Source of the DNA: Bemisia tabaci
Taxonomy: Eukaryota > Arthropoda > Insecta > Hemiptera > Aleyrodidae
Assembly (NCBI RefSeq): GCF_918797505.1
Contig: NC_092798.1
Coordinates: forward strand, 3,547,501 to 3,611,500
Direction of reading: 5' to 3'
Length of the DNA stretch: 64,000 bases
Below the pieces are notes generated by a model that saw only the letters and a list, made by a program, of their open reading frames with translations, was not told the origin of the DNA and searched no databases. Both the position numbers and the translations under genes were made by a program. This document shows, piece after piece, positions 10,262-21,115 of this stretch (position 1 is the stretch's first letter; the number at the start of each line of letters is the position of its first letter).

Positions 10262-11190
10262 ATGATAATTTTAAATTAATTGAGGCTTCAAGTTTTGTCA
10301 CGGGCGATAATGGGCATAAAATATGCGAGGTAACTTGAAGCACAGAAATTCATAGCTTGACATGCCTTATTTAATTGAGCAATTCACTTGAGTTAGGTTC
10401 AAACCTAAGAATACAACTATATCAACATGGGTGTGTTGCACAGTATCACACTCATTTGAAGGCGTTTTATGTTGGTCCGACCGCGACCTACCAAGAGTAG
10501 TCTAGATGCGTTGACTTAAAGTATTGAGTAAGGTTCGAACCTAAGAATACAACTATATCAACTTGGGTGTGTTGCACAGTATCACACTCATTTGAAGGCG
10601 TTTTATTTTGGTCCGACCGCGACCTACCAAGACCAAGAGTAGTCTTGATGTGTTGACTTAAAGTATTGATAGGTTCGAACCTAAGAATACAACTATATCA
10701 ACTTGGGTGTGTTGCACAGTATCACACGCATTTGAAGGCGTTTTATGTTGGTCCGACCGCGACCTACCAAGAGTAGTCTTGATGTGTTGACTTTAAGTGC
10801 GGCTTGCGCTGCATACGTCGAATGCAAAACGATGATTAATTTAAATTATCAGTGTTACGAAGAGCCTGAATTGACATTCTGGGAAAAAATAAAGTATTCA
10901 CCTTTATTTCAGAGTTGAAAGTCTGAATTTTTATGCCGAGAAGTTCTTTTTCCATGTCAGAGACAGTCTCCGTTAAAAATTAGTCCCGATGAAGAGTTTC
11001 ACAAAAACCGATCAAACAGGAGCCAAGATGGTACACTTAATGTCACATCTATCGTCATTGAAAACCCCGGATTTTGAATTCGGTACTCAAACCTTGTTTA
11101 TCGTGCATTTATAATTTTTTGTAAAAATTTGGAAGAGAGAGTACTATTTTTTGTGAGCAGTTTGACTGACGGATCAAAGTCAGCAACAAA
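10262..11190 (-). repeat. E-family repeat with three tandem cores
   Basis: On the minus strand the E core appears three times. Its palindrome TTAGGTTCGAACCTAA (or a one-base variant) lies at about 10393, 10529 and 10669, giving a 136-140 bp period. The flanks match other E copies: ATAATGGGCATAAAATATGC at the left and GAAGAGCCTGAATTGACATT to AAGTTCTTTTTCCATGTCAG at the right. Only the core is amplified. Confidence 0.85.
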
Positions 11191-11351
11191 CTTTTAGATT
11201 TATTGAAAGACTTGGTGAAACACTCAATACTCATTTGAAGTACATAGAATTAGTTAATTTAAAAGTTTCCGCAACTTCATCTTCCTCTCACTAAAAGTTA
11301 GCTAACCAAAAATCCTGTAGACGACTTGATTGACTTTTGAGGCTATGTTAA

Positions 11352-11421
11352 CACGTTGAACCAATCGATATCGATACAATCTCAGCGATAAAACACCTGT
11401 TTGATGTATCGAATACGATCC
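11352..11421 (-). mobile_element. K-family fragment
   Basis: CAATCGATATCGATACAATC and TTTGATGTATCGAATACGAT match the outer arm of the K elements at 22536 and 22917, in reverse. It is one arm only. Confidence 0.65.
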
Positions 11422-12080
11422 ATAAAAATATTCATAATATACTGATAAATCTCTTTCTTGAAACATTGTTTTAACTTAAAGCGCCATTTCTTGTCGCTTA
11501 GGTATTTCCTTGTCGCTTTTTGTAGTAAAATCCGTGCGGATTCAACATAAAGTCAGTATTCTTGAGTAAAAAGAGCGCCGTGTTTTTAATTATTACGTTT
11601 AAGTAAAAAACCGATACCAAAAAAAATGCTTCTTTATCTTAAAAAACTGACAATAAGTAAAATCCACACGGATTAAACTCAAAAAAACCAAACTTTTTAG
11701 AAAAGGAACGACGTTATACGTCGAAATAATGAGTCAACGAAAATTGTATTCACTGTATTTGCGGGACGTGGTTGCTTCAAAAGAATTTTTTTCGCGAGAA
11801 TCGGCATCACCCAAGTGGGGATGGTTTCGGAGTGAGCAGTGAATTACAGCGGCTGAAAAGTCCGAGGGCAGCGGCGGTGGCGCGGCGGGGCAGCGGTTTG
11901 TGAAAGTTCAAAAAGCTCACGCGCCGCTGATGAGTGTCGATCAGAGTTGGGCGTCATCAAATAAAGTGAAACTTCATTCCACGCGCCGCGCCCGTGCCCT
12001 CCGACGTCCACGTCTACAACCACGTCGGCCTTTGAAATTTCATTTTTTATCCTTGACGCTTCATAAACTGCCTCGCAGTA
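11422..12080. other. Single-copy stretch, CpG-rich at 11770-12080
   Basis: The first half is AT-rich and holds two similar words, AAAATCCGTGCGGATT and AAAATCCACACGGATT, at about 11528 and 11658. The second half is CpG-rich with no repeat and no recognised gene. Confidence 0.35.
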
Positions 12081-12980
12081 TACCGCCGAGCTAAGGAAGA
12101 ACGCCGCATGAGCCTTCAGACATTGCCAAATTTCCCTGGATAAAATACGAATTTATGAGGAAATTGGTGAAGATTTTCCCACGATTTTTCAGAGAATTTC
12201 ATTCTCAGCCAGATCTGAATGGGCCTGTTGCATGAAGAGTACAGGCCGTTGCGAATAGACTTTCAGGATGTTAAGTGACTCGATAATTACGATGGCCACA
12301 TTTAAAAAGTTCTTGGAAATACACCCTTACTGCGCAATTGCGTTGTTAGGAACGCGCTTTTTTCAAATTTCCGCGTCTGGGGGCAGTTTTCTAACGGAAA
12401 CAATTAAACGGCAACCTCACGGCTATTTCGCGTCAACCTGAAATGACAACATAATCTTAAATCGGAGCTCGTGATATCGTTGAAATGAAATGTAGGAGGG
12501 ATTGCGTTGGATTTTTAATAGTTGATCGATTTGGTTATACCGCATCTAAAGCGTATTTGGGATCCACTATTAAGAGATCCACGTTGGGGTTTGTAAACAA
12601 ACCTGAAGGAAAAATAACAACAACAACGACTCGGCATCTTCGGTAAATCACCGAGCCCCGCGTTTGCTCGTTTCCGGAGATTAGAAAAAAACTGCCCCCA
12701 GCGCGGGAGGAAATTTGAAAAAGCGCGTTCCACACAACGGCAAATTGCGCCTGTAAGGAGTGTAGTTCAGACTTTTTTAATGTGATAACCATCGTTAATT
12801 TTCGTCTGTCATTTAACCTCTAAAAGTCTATTCGCGCGGCTGTATCTCTTGCATGCAACAGGCCCATTATCTGAAAATCTCGAGGGAAAATATTCACAAC
12901 TCTCCTCAAAAATGAACATTTTACTGGGGGAAATCTGGCAACTCTCGAATGTTTAAACGGCGTTTTTCCTTAGCATGGCA
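12081..12980. mobile_element. A-family MITE, copy 6, with D' nested inside
   Basis: The outer halves are 12081-12220 (GAGCTAAGGAAGAACGCCGC, CATTGCCAAATTTCC) and 12866-12980 (CTGGCAACTCTCGAATGTTT, CCTTAGCATGGCA). Together they make about 255 bp, one normal A element. The D' insertion lies close to its midpoint. Confidence 0.85.
12221..12865. mobile_element. D' inverted-repeat element
   Basis: The ends are GGGCCTGTTGCATG and CATGCAACAGGCCC. The arms also share AATAGACTTT/AAAGTCTATT, CAATTGCG/CGCAATTTG and AACGCGCTTTTTTCAAATTT/AAATTTGAAAAAGCGCGTT. ATCTGA occurs on both sides and may be a target duplication. It shares its outer tip, but not its interior, with D at 32202. Confidence 0.8.
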
Positions 12981-12983
12981 GTA

Positions 12984-13111
12984 TATCGTCGTTCATCTAG
13001 TGTAAAGACGTATCTCGATTTCCACATGAGCCCCAGAAAGAATGAATTTATATGTAGAAAAGGGACTACGTGGAAATTGAGATACGTCCATACGTCCGTG
13101 AGGCGACGACA
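12984..13111. mobile_element. AA hairpin element, copy 1
   Basis: TCGTCGTTCATCTAGTGTAA then GACGTATCTCGATTTCCACA is mirrored by TACGTGGAAATTGAGATACG and GTGAGGCGACGA. A second copy lies at 61760-61880. It sits directly beside A copy 6. Confidence 0.7.
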
Positions 13112-13186
13112 TGTGTGCCGATCCGAAGTATACAGGATGTTCCAATTATCAGCACCGAATGCTCCGTCAAGGGAACATAAATAATT

Positions 13187-13530
13187 CGCAACGTAGAGTT
13201 CATAGAGTACATAGGAGTCGTAATGTAAATGGGAGAGCTGGCGCCGAATCATGTTCTGCTCGACAGTTCGAGCCGGTATGCGCCCGAGTTCGGGTCACTT
13301 TTTCGATACAAGTTCGATCCATAATGGCGGCGGTGCGGTATACGTGATGTTCCCTATTTCTTGTTTACATCGGATGGCCGGGTACCCGTGTCGCTAACAA
13401 TCGATTATGTATCGAAAAAGTGACCCGGCGTACACAGGACGGTCTCGGGAATTCGGGGTCCTGGAAAGAATGCTTAAAAGTGGCGCCAGCTCTCCACACA
13501 TTCGAACTCTATGTACTCTATGCGTAGAGT
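13187..13530. mobile_element. Z inverted-repeat element
   Basis: The left arm (GTAGAGTTCATAGAGTACAT, GGAGAGCTGGCGCC) is mirrored by GGCGCCAGCTCTCC and ATGTACTCTATGCGTAGAG on the right. A second inner pair is CGGGTCACTTTTTCGATACA at 13292 and TGTATCGAAAAAGTGACCCG at 13409. I saw only one copy. Confidence 0.75.
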
Positions 13531-13601
13531 AAGGGACTAATTGGTAATTTTGAGGTTACGTCATGGAGCTTTTAGGGCCCCATAGGGTAGCAAACCTGTG
13601 A

Positions 13602-13865
13602 ATGCGGCATAGGAAATCGAAAAGACGAAGCAGGAGAGAAATGGAGAGGAGGAAGAAAAAGAAAAGACAAAAGAAATTAGAAGAAAGAAATAGACGAGGA
13701 AATGGAAATTATTTGTGTTCCCCCGTCTCTTCTTTTCCATGTTTCTTTTCTCCTTCTTCTTCTAGCTTTTCTTCTCCCGTTCCTTTCTTGTCTTCATAGT
13801 CCTTGCTTCCTCCTTTTTATCTTTTTTCCAACTCCTCTTCATCATTTTCTGCTACTTCTTTTGAA
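13602..13865. repeat. Paired polypurine and polypyrimidine tracts
   Basis: About 110 bp of almost pure purine (13612-13708) is followed within about 20 bp by about 140 bp that is mostly pyrimidine (13722-13865) on the same strand. The charged and serine-rich frames here are products of this composition. Confidence 0.7.
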
Positions 13866-13934
13866 TATTGATGCCTCTACATCTGACACACATTAGGAGT
13901 TCTACAATCCAAGCCGATCATACTAGAATCCGGA

Positions 13935-14455
13935 CCACTGAACAAAGTACGATTTCAAGCATTCTGATAAATGTTTCTCAACCAGAATTTCACGTAAAAT
14001 TCGGTTCTTGCATTGAAAGTTACCAAAATCAACTCCTAATTTAAGATATTAAATTTTTCATATTACATTGGTTATACGGGAGATTTGAATTGCCGGTCAC
14101 AAGAAACGCAATACTCTACGCGAGTCAAATCGCACACTACAACGGTTTTGGCAGGTTTCTCAATCAAAAATTGTTTCTTCCCCACCATGCGTTTTTCAGA
14201 GAGCAAACAATGTGTTACATCTGAGCAAAAGCTTCGAGATTGAGGTTGCCATTTTTTCATACCGTGGAGACTTTAGTGCGCGATTTGACTCACGTAGACC
14301 ATTCCGTTTTCATGAGCGGGAGGTTTGAATCCACGCGTCAAGAAACATTAAATATCTTGGTAAGGTGTTGATTTCAGTAAATCGTGTTTTCCATGGAATT
14401 TCGGTAAAGAAACACGTATCAGAATGCTGAACTTGGTACCTTGTCTAGTGGTCCA
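13935..14455. mobile_element. B-family inverted-repeat element, copy 1
   Basis: It starts GGACCACTGAACAAAGTACG and ends with the mirrored CTTGTCTAGTGGTCC. Inside, the arms pair over the sub-terminal GCATTCTGATA region, AAATCAACTCCTAATTTAAG and the CGAGTCAAATCG block. It is older than copies 2 and 3. Confidence 0.75.
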
Positions 14456-14882
14456 TTGATGTAAGAGAATCGGATTGAGGCCAGGCGCGGCACCGGTTTC
14501 CGGGAATCGAGCCCCGGTAAATTTCGCGTCGAATCGCGATATCCGTAATTTTCTGAGCAATTAACGGCTCCTCACCCCGAAACCCGGATTGAATATCATC
14601 TACTTTACGGAGCAGTTATTCCGTATCGGAGTTTCGCCGGCACTTTCGCTCCATTTACGCATATCCCGCCAAATCGCTATTCGATAACCGGCGGCTCGTT
14701 TTGCGGTAGCGCCAATTCGCCTTTTTCCCGGAAATAACCAGGATTACTTTCAACGTCTTTCCCGCGATCGCCGGCTCCTGCTGCTCCAGATTCCGGGAAA
14801 CGAAACCGTCGCTCACCTGTTAATGCTCGCACGAAAGTAAAGCTCCGACAAGGTAGTTGACCCGAAAACGGCTTTCAAACTT
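14456..14882. other. CpG-rich single-copy stretch
   Basis: This stretch is CpG-rich with no repeat match and no reading frame I trust. Confidence 0.4.
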
Positions 14883-14961
14883 TGCCATGCCGTAGAAAAA
14901 CGCTCTATGAAACTGTCAACGTTGCCAGATTTCCTTCCATTAAAAATCAAATCTAAGTAGT
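14883..14961 (+). mobile_element. A-family left-end fragment
   Basis: GCCATGCCGTAGAAAAACGC then CAACGTTGCCAGATTTCCTT is the left third of an A element. It is cut by the EE hairpin, and the missing right part was not found beyond it. Confidence 0.6.
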
Positions 14962-15469
14962 AATGGAGATGTTGCATGTGTAAGGAATTTGCGATTTGAC
15001 TATTGATTCATATGTAAAAGTTTGTGAGAAACACGATGCTGCCACTCTTTTTCTCTAAAATCAACTCTCAAGCTCAAAAAAAGCTCTCAAGTTGAGGCCA
15101 AAATGGTGGGGATATCCCATGCTATCCTGAGAGTCCACGACTACATCAAGACAAACTTTCCATGCAAAGATAGGGAGCAAATTCATTGACAGGGTTGCCG
15201 TGTTTCCAGTTTTAGAGTCCCCAAATAAGGTGGCAGCCCTGTCAATGTATTTGCTCCCTATTTTTGCATGGAGAGTTTGCCTTGATGTAGTCGTGGACTC
15301 TCAGGATAGCATGGGATACACCCACCATTTTGGCCTCAACTTGAGAGCTTTTTATGAGCTTGGGAGTTAATTTCAGAAAAAACCAGTGGCACCATCGTGT
15401 TTCTCGCGAACTTTTACATAAGAATCGGTAGTCAAATCGCAAATTCCTCACACATGCAACCTCTCCATT
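14962..15469. mobile_element. EE long hairpin element
   Basis: Two arms of 238 bp (14962-15199 and 15232-15469) are inverted copies, roughly 90% alike by eye, with a 32-base loop. The tips are AATGGAGATGTTGCATGTG and CACATGCAACCTCTCCATT, and TCCTGAGAGTCCACGACTAC is perfectly mirrored. A transcript would fold into a long double-stranded RNA. No coding capacity was seen. Confidence 0.9.
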
Positions 15470-15477
15470 GAGGTGTC

Positions 15478-15718
15478 GGGTGCAGAACGGGTGTCTCTCG
15501 GTTGCGGTGTTTCAGAATCTCCACTGCTAATTTACATTTCACAGAGAAAACTGTCGGGCAAAATTGCTGAAATTTTTAGTTTTTAGCATTGTAAAATCGT
15601 AAAGAAAATTCAGTAAATGTTTCAGACGAATTCCACGAGTTTAATTTAATTAGAGTGGATGAAACTTTAACGGAGGTCCTGAGACACCGAAACTGAGGAA
15701 GTCCCTTTCTGCACCCAG
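15478..15718. mobile_element. Q-family element, copy 1
   Basis: Left GGGTGCAGAACGGGTG, TTGCGGTGTTTCAGAATCTC is mirrored by GGAGGTCCTGAGACACCG and CCCTTTCTGCACCC. It lies between EE and a C element. Related copies are at 29047 and 36824. Confidence 0.75.
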
Positions 15719-15725
15719 CGCTGCA

Positions 15726-15853
15726 ATTGGATGTATTTCTATCAAACGGCACTATGTGCATTATGACGTGAGCCCTATTATGCACATATTCTTATGAGCT
15801 CCAGGGCTCATGTCTTAATGCGCATAGTTCCGTTTGGCAGAAATGCGTCCAAT
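15726..15853. mobile_element. C-family MITE, copy 1
   Basis: A compact 128-bp hairpin. TTGGATGTATTTCTATCAAA, ACTATGTGCATTATGACGTG, AGCCCT is mirrored by AGGGCTCATGTCTTAATGCG, CATAGTTCCGTTTGGCAGAA, TGCGTCCAA. Confidence 0.8.
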
Positions 15854-16266
15854 TCCTGAAGTAATGAATACCTGAACCGAGCTTAACAGAGACACGCCAA
15901 GTCGCCTCAAAAAAAAAAAAAAAAGAAAAGAATAGGAAAGAAAGAAAACAAAGTTGGAAATAGTTTTAAATTCAACTAGCCGTAAATTATCTCCTGTCAA
16001 TGAGTAAAGAAAAATAAGAAGAAAAGAAAAGAAAAAAAAAATCCGTGAAAATAGTTGCCAAACCTGGTCCTTGACATTGAGTCTTAGGAGGGTTTAAACT
16101 TTGAACCTTAAAAACTTTTTCAAAAAATATGGATAAAATTACAAGAAAAAAACTCCCACAATAATTTGAAGAAAAAATTTCACAATTTCTCAAGGAAATT
16201 AATGTTTTATCAGAAGAAATTTGATAACACTCGACTGTTCATACGGCGTTCTTCTTTAGTATGGCA
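15854..16266. other. AT-rich stretch ending in an A-family right end
   Basis: There is a long A-run at about 15909-15924. From about 16130 the sequence matches the right half of family A, ending GTTCATACGGCGTTCTTCTT, TAGTATGGCA. No clear left end was seen. Confidence 0.5.
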
Positions 16267-16766
16267 GAACTGTACCCGCTTGATTGGGCTATTCATTCCG
16301 CCACCGACATTATTCCAACAAGAAATAGAGTTTTTCGGGCTAAATTATGACCTCAAAACTTTTGTTCTCCGTAAGCGTAGATCGTGACGAGAAAAATCTA
16401 CACTTCCTGAGACTTTAAGCGAATTTTCACCGATATTTCCTATCTGTTTCTAGGAATGCGTTAATTAAAACTTGGTTAAACTTTTTCATTCGTCCAAGTG
16501 TCACTCATTTAAAACTGGAAAGATTTCGTGGAACGGCTATGAAAAAGGTCACGGATTATTCTAAGTTTGTTTGCTCACGTCCGGATAGCGTTCCACGTAA
16601 TCGTACATTGGAAAAAGATCATTTTATAGGGTTTCCGGAGTACAGGAACAGAACCACGGTAATTATAATTATTGTACGGTGATGCTAACCACAACTCTAT
16701 CTGATTTCGGACTTTCGGACTCGGGTAGATTTTTGTGGAGAGATGATCGAAAACCTGAATATATTT
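16267..16766. other. Stretch without recognised feature
   Basis: AT-rich with no repeat match that I could see and no credible reading frame. Confidence 0.35.
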
Positions 16767-17127
16767 CGACGGTGAGAGTGCCAAACCACGTGTCTCGTTC
16801 GCGGTGTTTAAAAATCTCCGCTCCCATTTTATTTTTATGAAGGAGAACAAATCAAAATCATTTCTTGAGCTTTTCATCGCGTTTTCTTCGGAGCAGGAAG
16901 AAAATCGACGAAGTTTTCAAGAACTAAAAATGAGTGATTTCCCATTTTAAAAATGAAGTGTTGCCGGAAGTCTGCTACGTCCCTGACCGAGATACATGAC
17001 GTGGCTCAATTGTTGAATCGTTATCGAATGACCTTGATCGATACATGGCACTGTGAAGATAGGGAGTTATTGATCTAGGTCATTCGATAGAGATTCAACA
17101 ATCGACCCGCTGGTATTTTCACCGTCG
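16767..17127. mobile_element. P-family element, copy 1, with R inserted
   Basis: The ends CGACGGTG and TCACCGTCG match the tips of P at 36937 and 38910. The left body carries GCGGTGTTTAAAAATCTCCG. Without the R insertion (17007-17104) it is about 263 bp, close to the 253-255 bp of the other copies. Confidence 0.75.
17007..17104. mobile_element. R hairpin inserted in P
   Basis: CAATTGTTGAATCG, TTATCGAATGACC is mirrored by GGTCATTCGATAGAGATTCA, ACAATCG. It breaks the right arm of P copy 1. This 98-bp hairpin was seen only once. Confidence 0.7.
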
Positions 17128-17156
17128 ATCTGCTACTATGGTAGATATTGCGCAAC

Positions 17157-17595
17157 GGTGGCGTAGCGTGCTTTGTGATACATCGATTGATCTGTCATTT
17201 AAACCTACGGAAAACGATCGATAAACAGGATGCTCGTAGAGTCCCTTTATACTGAGAGTCAAGACAATTCTGCTCATGGATGTCACAAACGGGAATAAAG
17301 ATTACAGAAATTGAACGTTTTTCGTAATCTTTGATCGGCTCATTCTTAAATTCCTTTCTCCGTTCCTTCTCTCATTCCGTTTGTTCCTTGTCGAACCCGA
17401 AATTCCTCGGTCCATTCCAGATTATAATCTTTGCAATTGGTGAAAATGTAATCTTTATTCCCGTTTGTGACAATGTGAAGGCCTGAAATCCGGTTAACCA
17501 ATCAGAAATGGATTCGCATTGTCTTGACTCTCAGTATAAAGGGACTCTAGGTGTTGGCAGCGAACACCTTACTAATCGATTATTTACCAGTGTGT
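17157..17595. mobile_element. I-family MITE, copy 1, truncated, with H nested
   Basis: The left half (GTGGCGTAGCGTGCTTTGTG, TCGATTGATCTGTCATTTAA, GATCGATAAACAGGATG) and the start of the right half (GCAGCGAACACCTTACTAAT) flank element H. The outer right part of I is missing after about 17590. Confidence 0.75.
17237..17549 (+). mobile_element. H-family hAT-like MITE, copy 1
   Basis: The terminal inverted repeats are TAGAGTCCCTTTATACTGAG and the mirrored CTCAGTATAAAGGGACTCTA, continuing through AGTCAAGACAA. The length of 313 bp fits copies 2 and 3. The 8-base flanks GATGCTCG and GGTGTTGG agree at 5 of 8 positions. The insertion point is the centre of the host I element. Confidence 0.85.
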
Positions 17596-18060
17596 GAATT
17601 TCAACGCGAAGTGTTTCGAAGTGTTCAAGACCGAATCGTTTAAAAAAAACCCATTCCATTTGGGCCTTGGGAATCGGTAAACTCTCCGCGCGAGGAATGC
17701 GCGCCGCGAAACCGCGAACACACGCGAGCTTCTCGCGAAACTGCGAGCTGTCATTGCGTTATTCGTGTGGTCGGGGGTCGGGGCTCGAAGCGGGAACTTC
17801 GAATTCCCTAATTGGGGAGCAAATGCCTCGTGGGTTCTCGAAACTTGCGGCAAGAATTGTCGAGGCGGCTCGAATGCCGTCGTTAGCGGAATTATGACTA
17901 TTAAGATGCACAAGCGTCTCGTGCCTGATTTCCACCGTAATTAAAGAACTTTCCCGACCTGTGAGTGCTTTGTCGTAATCGCGGGCGGGGCTACCAAATC
18001 GTGCCTTCCAGCCCCCGCCGTCTCCTGTTGTTTACTGTTTCCTAAAACGAAAAGACGTAA
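17596..18060. other. CpG-rich single-copy stretch
   Basis: CpG-rich and free of repeats. Frames on both strands lack any motif I recognise. It may be regulatory or an untranslated exon, but nothing in the sequence decides this. Confidence 0.4.
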
Positions 18061-18274
18061 CTTCGTACTTCAAGTAACAACCTTAGCATATAAGCGAATC
18101 TTTAAAGGGAAATTACATGGGGCGCACACAGAAACACAATATGTACATAAATTATAAAAAATAGGTTCCAAATTTTAAAATGTATATAAGGCCTTCTGAC
18201 TATCATCTGTCAAAGATAGTTTCACCAAGTAAAATAATAATAAAGGCTTTGCGCCTTAAAAGTACACCGTAATA

Positions 18275-18540
18275 ACAGTGCAGATCGCCGAGAGCAACTA
18301 TATTCACGTCCCGGAGCGCAAATTGCATAACCGATTAATTGAGGGAACTAGGAGAATTCATATTTTCAGAAGGCTGCACAACGGCGTGGCGCTTTAACAG
18401 TGCAATGCATAGACTATGCAGATCACCGCGAGTAACTATTTTAACGTTACGGACCTAAAATTGCATATAGTATCGATTGAAGGGACTTTGAGGATGCATA
18501 CTTTAAAAAACGCACCACGGCGGTCTTTTTAAAATAGCGA
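18275..18540 (+). repeat. Diverged tandem pair, about 138-bp period
   Basis: GCAGATCGCCGAGAGCAACT ... AAATTGCATAACCGATTAAT recurs as GCAGATCACCGCGAGTAACT ... AAATTGCATATAGTATCGAT, and both halves end with a CGCAC/TGCACAACGGCG-like word. The two copies are clearly diverged. Confidence 0.55.
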
Positions 18541-18545
18541 CTGAA

Positions 18546-20028
18546 ACGATTCCGTAATTTTGAGCGGCTGAGGCTCTGAGCAGTTTTAACACAATTAAAA
18601 TGAGATCAAGAAAATGACTGATCAATTATTGACTTTCACCAAATTACCGGCATTTGCCATTTAGTCAACACAATACACTGAATCGTACCATTGTGAGTCC
18701 TGCAAACAGCTGCAACTTACATTTGAATATACCAAAAACATTGTCTGGAACCCTCGTAAAAGCGAGCACATAAACCTATCAAATTGCGGGTTGCGTTACG
18801 AGCTTAGAGGGCGTTTTATTAGCCTTTAATGCGACCTTGATGAGGCCATTCCGTTAGAAATTCCTTGAATCACAGCAAAGTTTGAGAAACTGTTTAAGGC
18901 ATCCCGACGGGAAAGAACTGGAAATCAAAATGCATTTCATGCATATTTCATTTTACAAATAGTATGGTAATTATTAATTTCAACAGCTGACTTAACTTGT
19001 CCTACTTTATAAAATGCTGGCCTAAACTTTGCATGCATAACGATAGACGTTTTCACTACTTCCTCATGAAATTTCCTTCTCAGAATCTTCTCACCTAGTT
19101 GTCGCAGAAAAATCATAGGTAACACTCTCAATTTTCTGAAAAGTTTAAAAATCATGGCTTTCCAAGCGAGATACCATGTTGCACCATGTTGTACCATGTT
19201 GTACCATGTTGGGTTTAATGGTTGCATTTCTACTCAGTGCCCATTGCACAAAATTGCCTAAGGATTTGAAAGTTCCACAACTTCAACCAGAAACGAATGA
19301 GGGAAAAAATTGTGTGGGTGCACCGAGCCAATCAATACTGCCAGTTGTGTGAATTGTTTTTAAGGTTGCTGAAAATCATTTATTTAATTCCTTCTTTAAC
19401 AGGAATGGAACCATTGTTATTCTAATTTTCTCAGACCATTGTAGCTATAAAAAATTCCGTACTCCTTGGTCTTAAGAAAAAACTGGAAAAACGGAAGGAT
19501 GCGCAAACCTAGATCAACGAGTAAGCGTTAGAAATCTAATGAAATATACCTTTATGTTCATACAAGTAGCATTCCCCAGTTTCATTAGTCCGCTCATACG
19601 AGAGTTCATGACAATACTTTTGGGACAACCCTAATGTAATATACGAGATAACTAGAGTGATTCACTATCTACAGCATCCTGCGGGAACTTTTGCCGGTAC
19701 GTATAGCGGTAAATAATTCAAAAGCTAAGAGATGGTCCACATTAACGAATACAACATTTTGAGAGAGTTCAAATAATGGACTAAAGTTAAATTGACTAGT
19801 TAAGAAGGTCTACATTACGGACACTTTATGAAGCGATCCTTCATAAAAATTTCACGTAGAAAATGCGGTGCATGCTACGAAAAGTTCAGACATTAACTGC
19901 AAAGTGGGATACATATTTCTATCATCCGTAGATGTGAACATTTAAGTGCATGCACATTTTATTAAAAAAACTAACTACTTTTCCAAAATTTTGACCTTAT
20001 TGATGCTAAACATCGCACACCATTTCTA
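18546..20028. other. Single-copy AT-rich stretch
   Basis: There are no transposon ends, long hairpins or credible genes. The only simple repeat is a 10-bp GTACCATGTT-type unit present four times at 19171-19210. Confidence 0.4.
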
Positions 20029-20190
20029 CAGGGGAGTGGCGTGCTTTGCGAAAAATCGATTGATCTGCCATTTAAACCTGTGGAAAATAAATCGATAAGC
20101 AGGGTGTTCGCGAGGAACACCTTAATAATCGATTCTTATATACTTAAATGACAGATCAATCGATATATCGCAAAGCACGCCACACCACTG
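20029..20190. mobile_element. I-family MITE, copy 2, with target duplication
   Basis: The left CAGGGGAGTGGCGTGCTTTG and right CAAAGCACGCCACACCACTG ends are inverted repeats. Perfect 8-bp duplications CATTTCTA lie at 20021-20028 and 20191-20198. The CAG tip and 8-bp duplication fit the hAT superfamily. Confidence 0.9.
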
Positions 20191-20195
20191 CATTT

Positions 20196-20450
20196 CTACC
20201 ATGCTTAGGGAAAACGCCGTATCAACAGATGGGCGTTGCCGAATTTCCTTTGATAAAATAAGAATTCTTGAGGTAATTTGTAAATATTTTTCATAAAAGC
20301 TAAAGGTATTCAAGCGCAATTTCATCTACAGATTCAGATAGTTTCAACGTAAAATGTTAAAAAAAAAATTCTAAAGAATTAGTATTTCATCGGGTAAAAT
20401 TTGACAGCTTCGGATGGCTCATACGACATTTTTCCTCTGCGCGGCGGAAT
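20196..20450. mobile_element. A-family MITE, copy 10
   Basis: It runs from ACCATGCTTAGGGAAAACGC, CGTATCAAC to GGATGGCTCATACGACATTT, TTCCTCTGCGCGGC. It directly follows I copy 2. Confidence 0.7.
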
Positions 20451-20479
20451 TTGACTGCAGCCCATTGATGATTCTTAAC

Positions 20480-21115
20480 TGTTCGCAACACTGTGCTCTG
20501 CCTATTAAAATGTATGCAATAAGATCGATATTCATCGATCCTGGCTGAGGCAGCTTATCTTGCCAAGAATCGATAAATATTATGGGGCTAACTTGAGTAA
20601 AACGAAGGTTGCCAACTTGTAAGAATCACCACCGTTACAACCGGATCCCGAGCGGGGAATCTTCTGACTGGTGGAAATCCTTGCAATTTGGCAACACTGT
20701 TATTTCTCCATTTAAATGTATGCTAACAATCGAATATAGGTGAGACTGGCTGCCTCACCTAGAATCGATTGGAGAATCACACACTTTAATCATATACTTT
20801 TAAATGGAGAAAAAACAGTGTTGCCAAAGTGCAAGAATCGCCACTGTTCCTCTATGACCCAATTTAATTGCGCGCAATTTAGCAACTCTGTAACTTTAAA
20901 ATCGTATTACACTAAAATATATCTTTATTTCTCCATTTAAATGTACATGCTAACAATCGAATGTGGGGGAGATAGGCTGCCTCACCTAGAATCGATTGTT
21001 TAACATACATGTAAATGGAGAATAAACAGTGTTGCCAAAGTGCAAGAATCGCCACTGCTTCTCGACAACCCGATTTAATTGTGCAATTAGCAACTCTGCA
21101 ACTTTAAAATCGTAA
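20480..21115 (+). repeat. J repeat, three diverged copies in tandem
   Basis: Two clear units with a 226-bp period begin TTTCTCCATTTAAATGTA at about 20703 and 20929. Each has a small hairpin (TGCTAACAATCGA ... TCGATTG, closed by AAATGGAGAA) and then AGTGTTGCCAAAGTGCAAGA. A more decayed unit precedes them at about 20480-20700. Confidence 0.7.

Noticed and set aside
13602..13896. Basic lysine- and arginine-rich frame and a following hydrophobic frame
   Set aside because: Both follow from the polypurine and polypyrimidine tracts.
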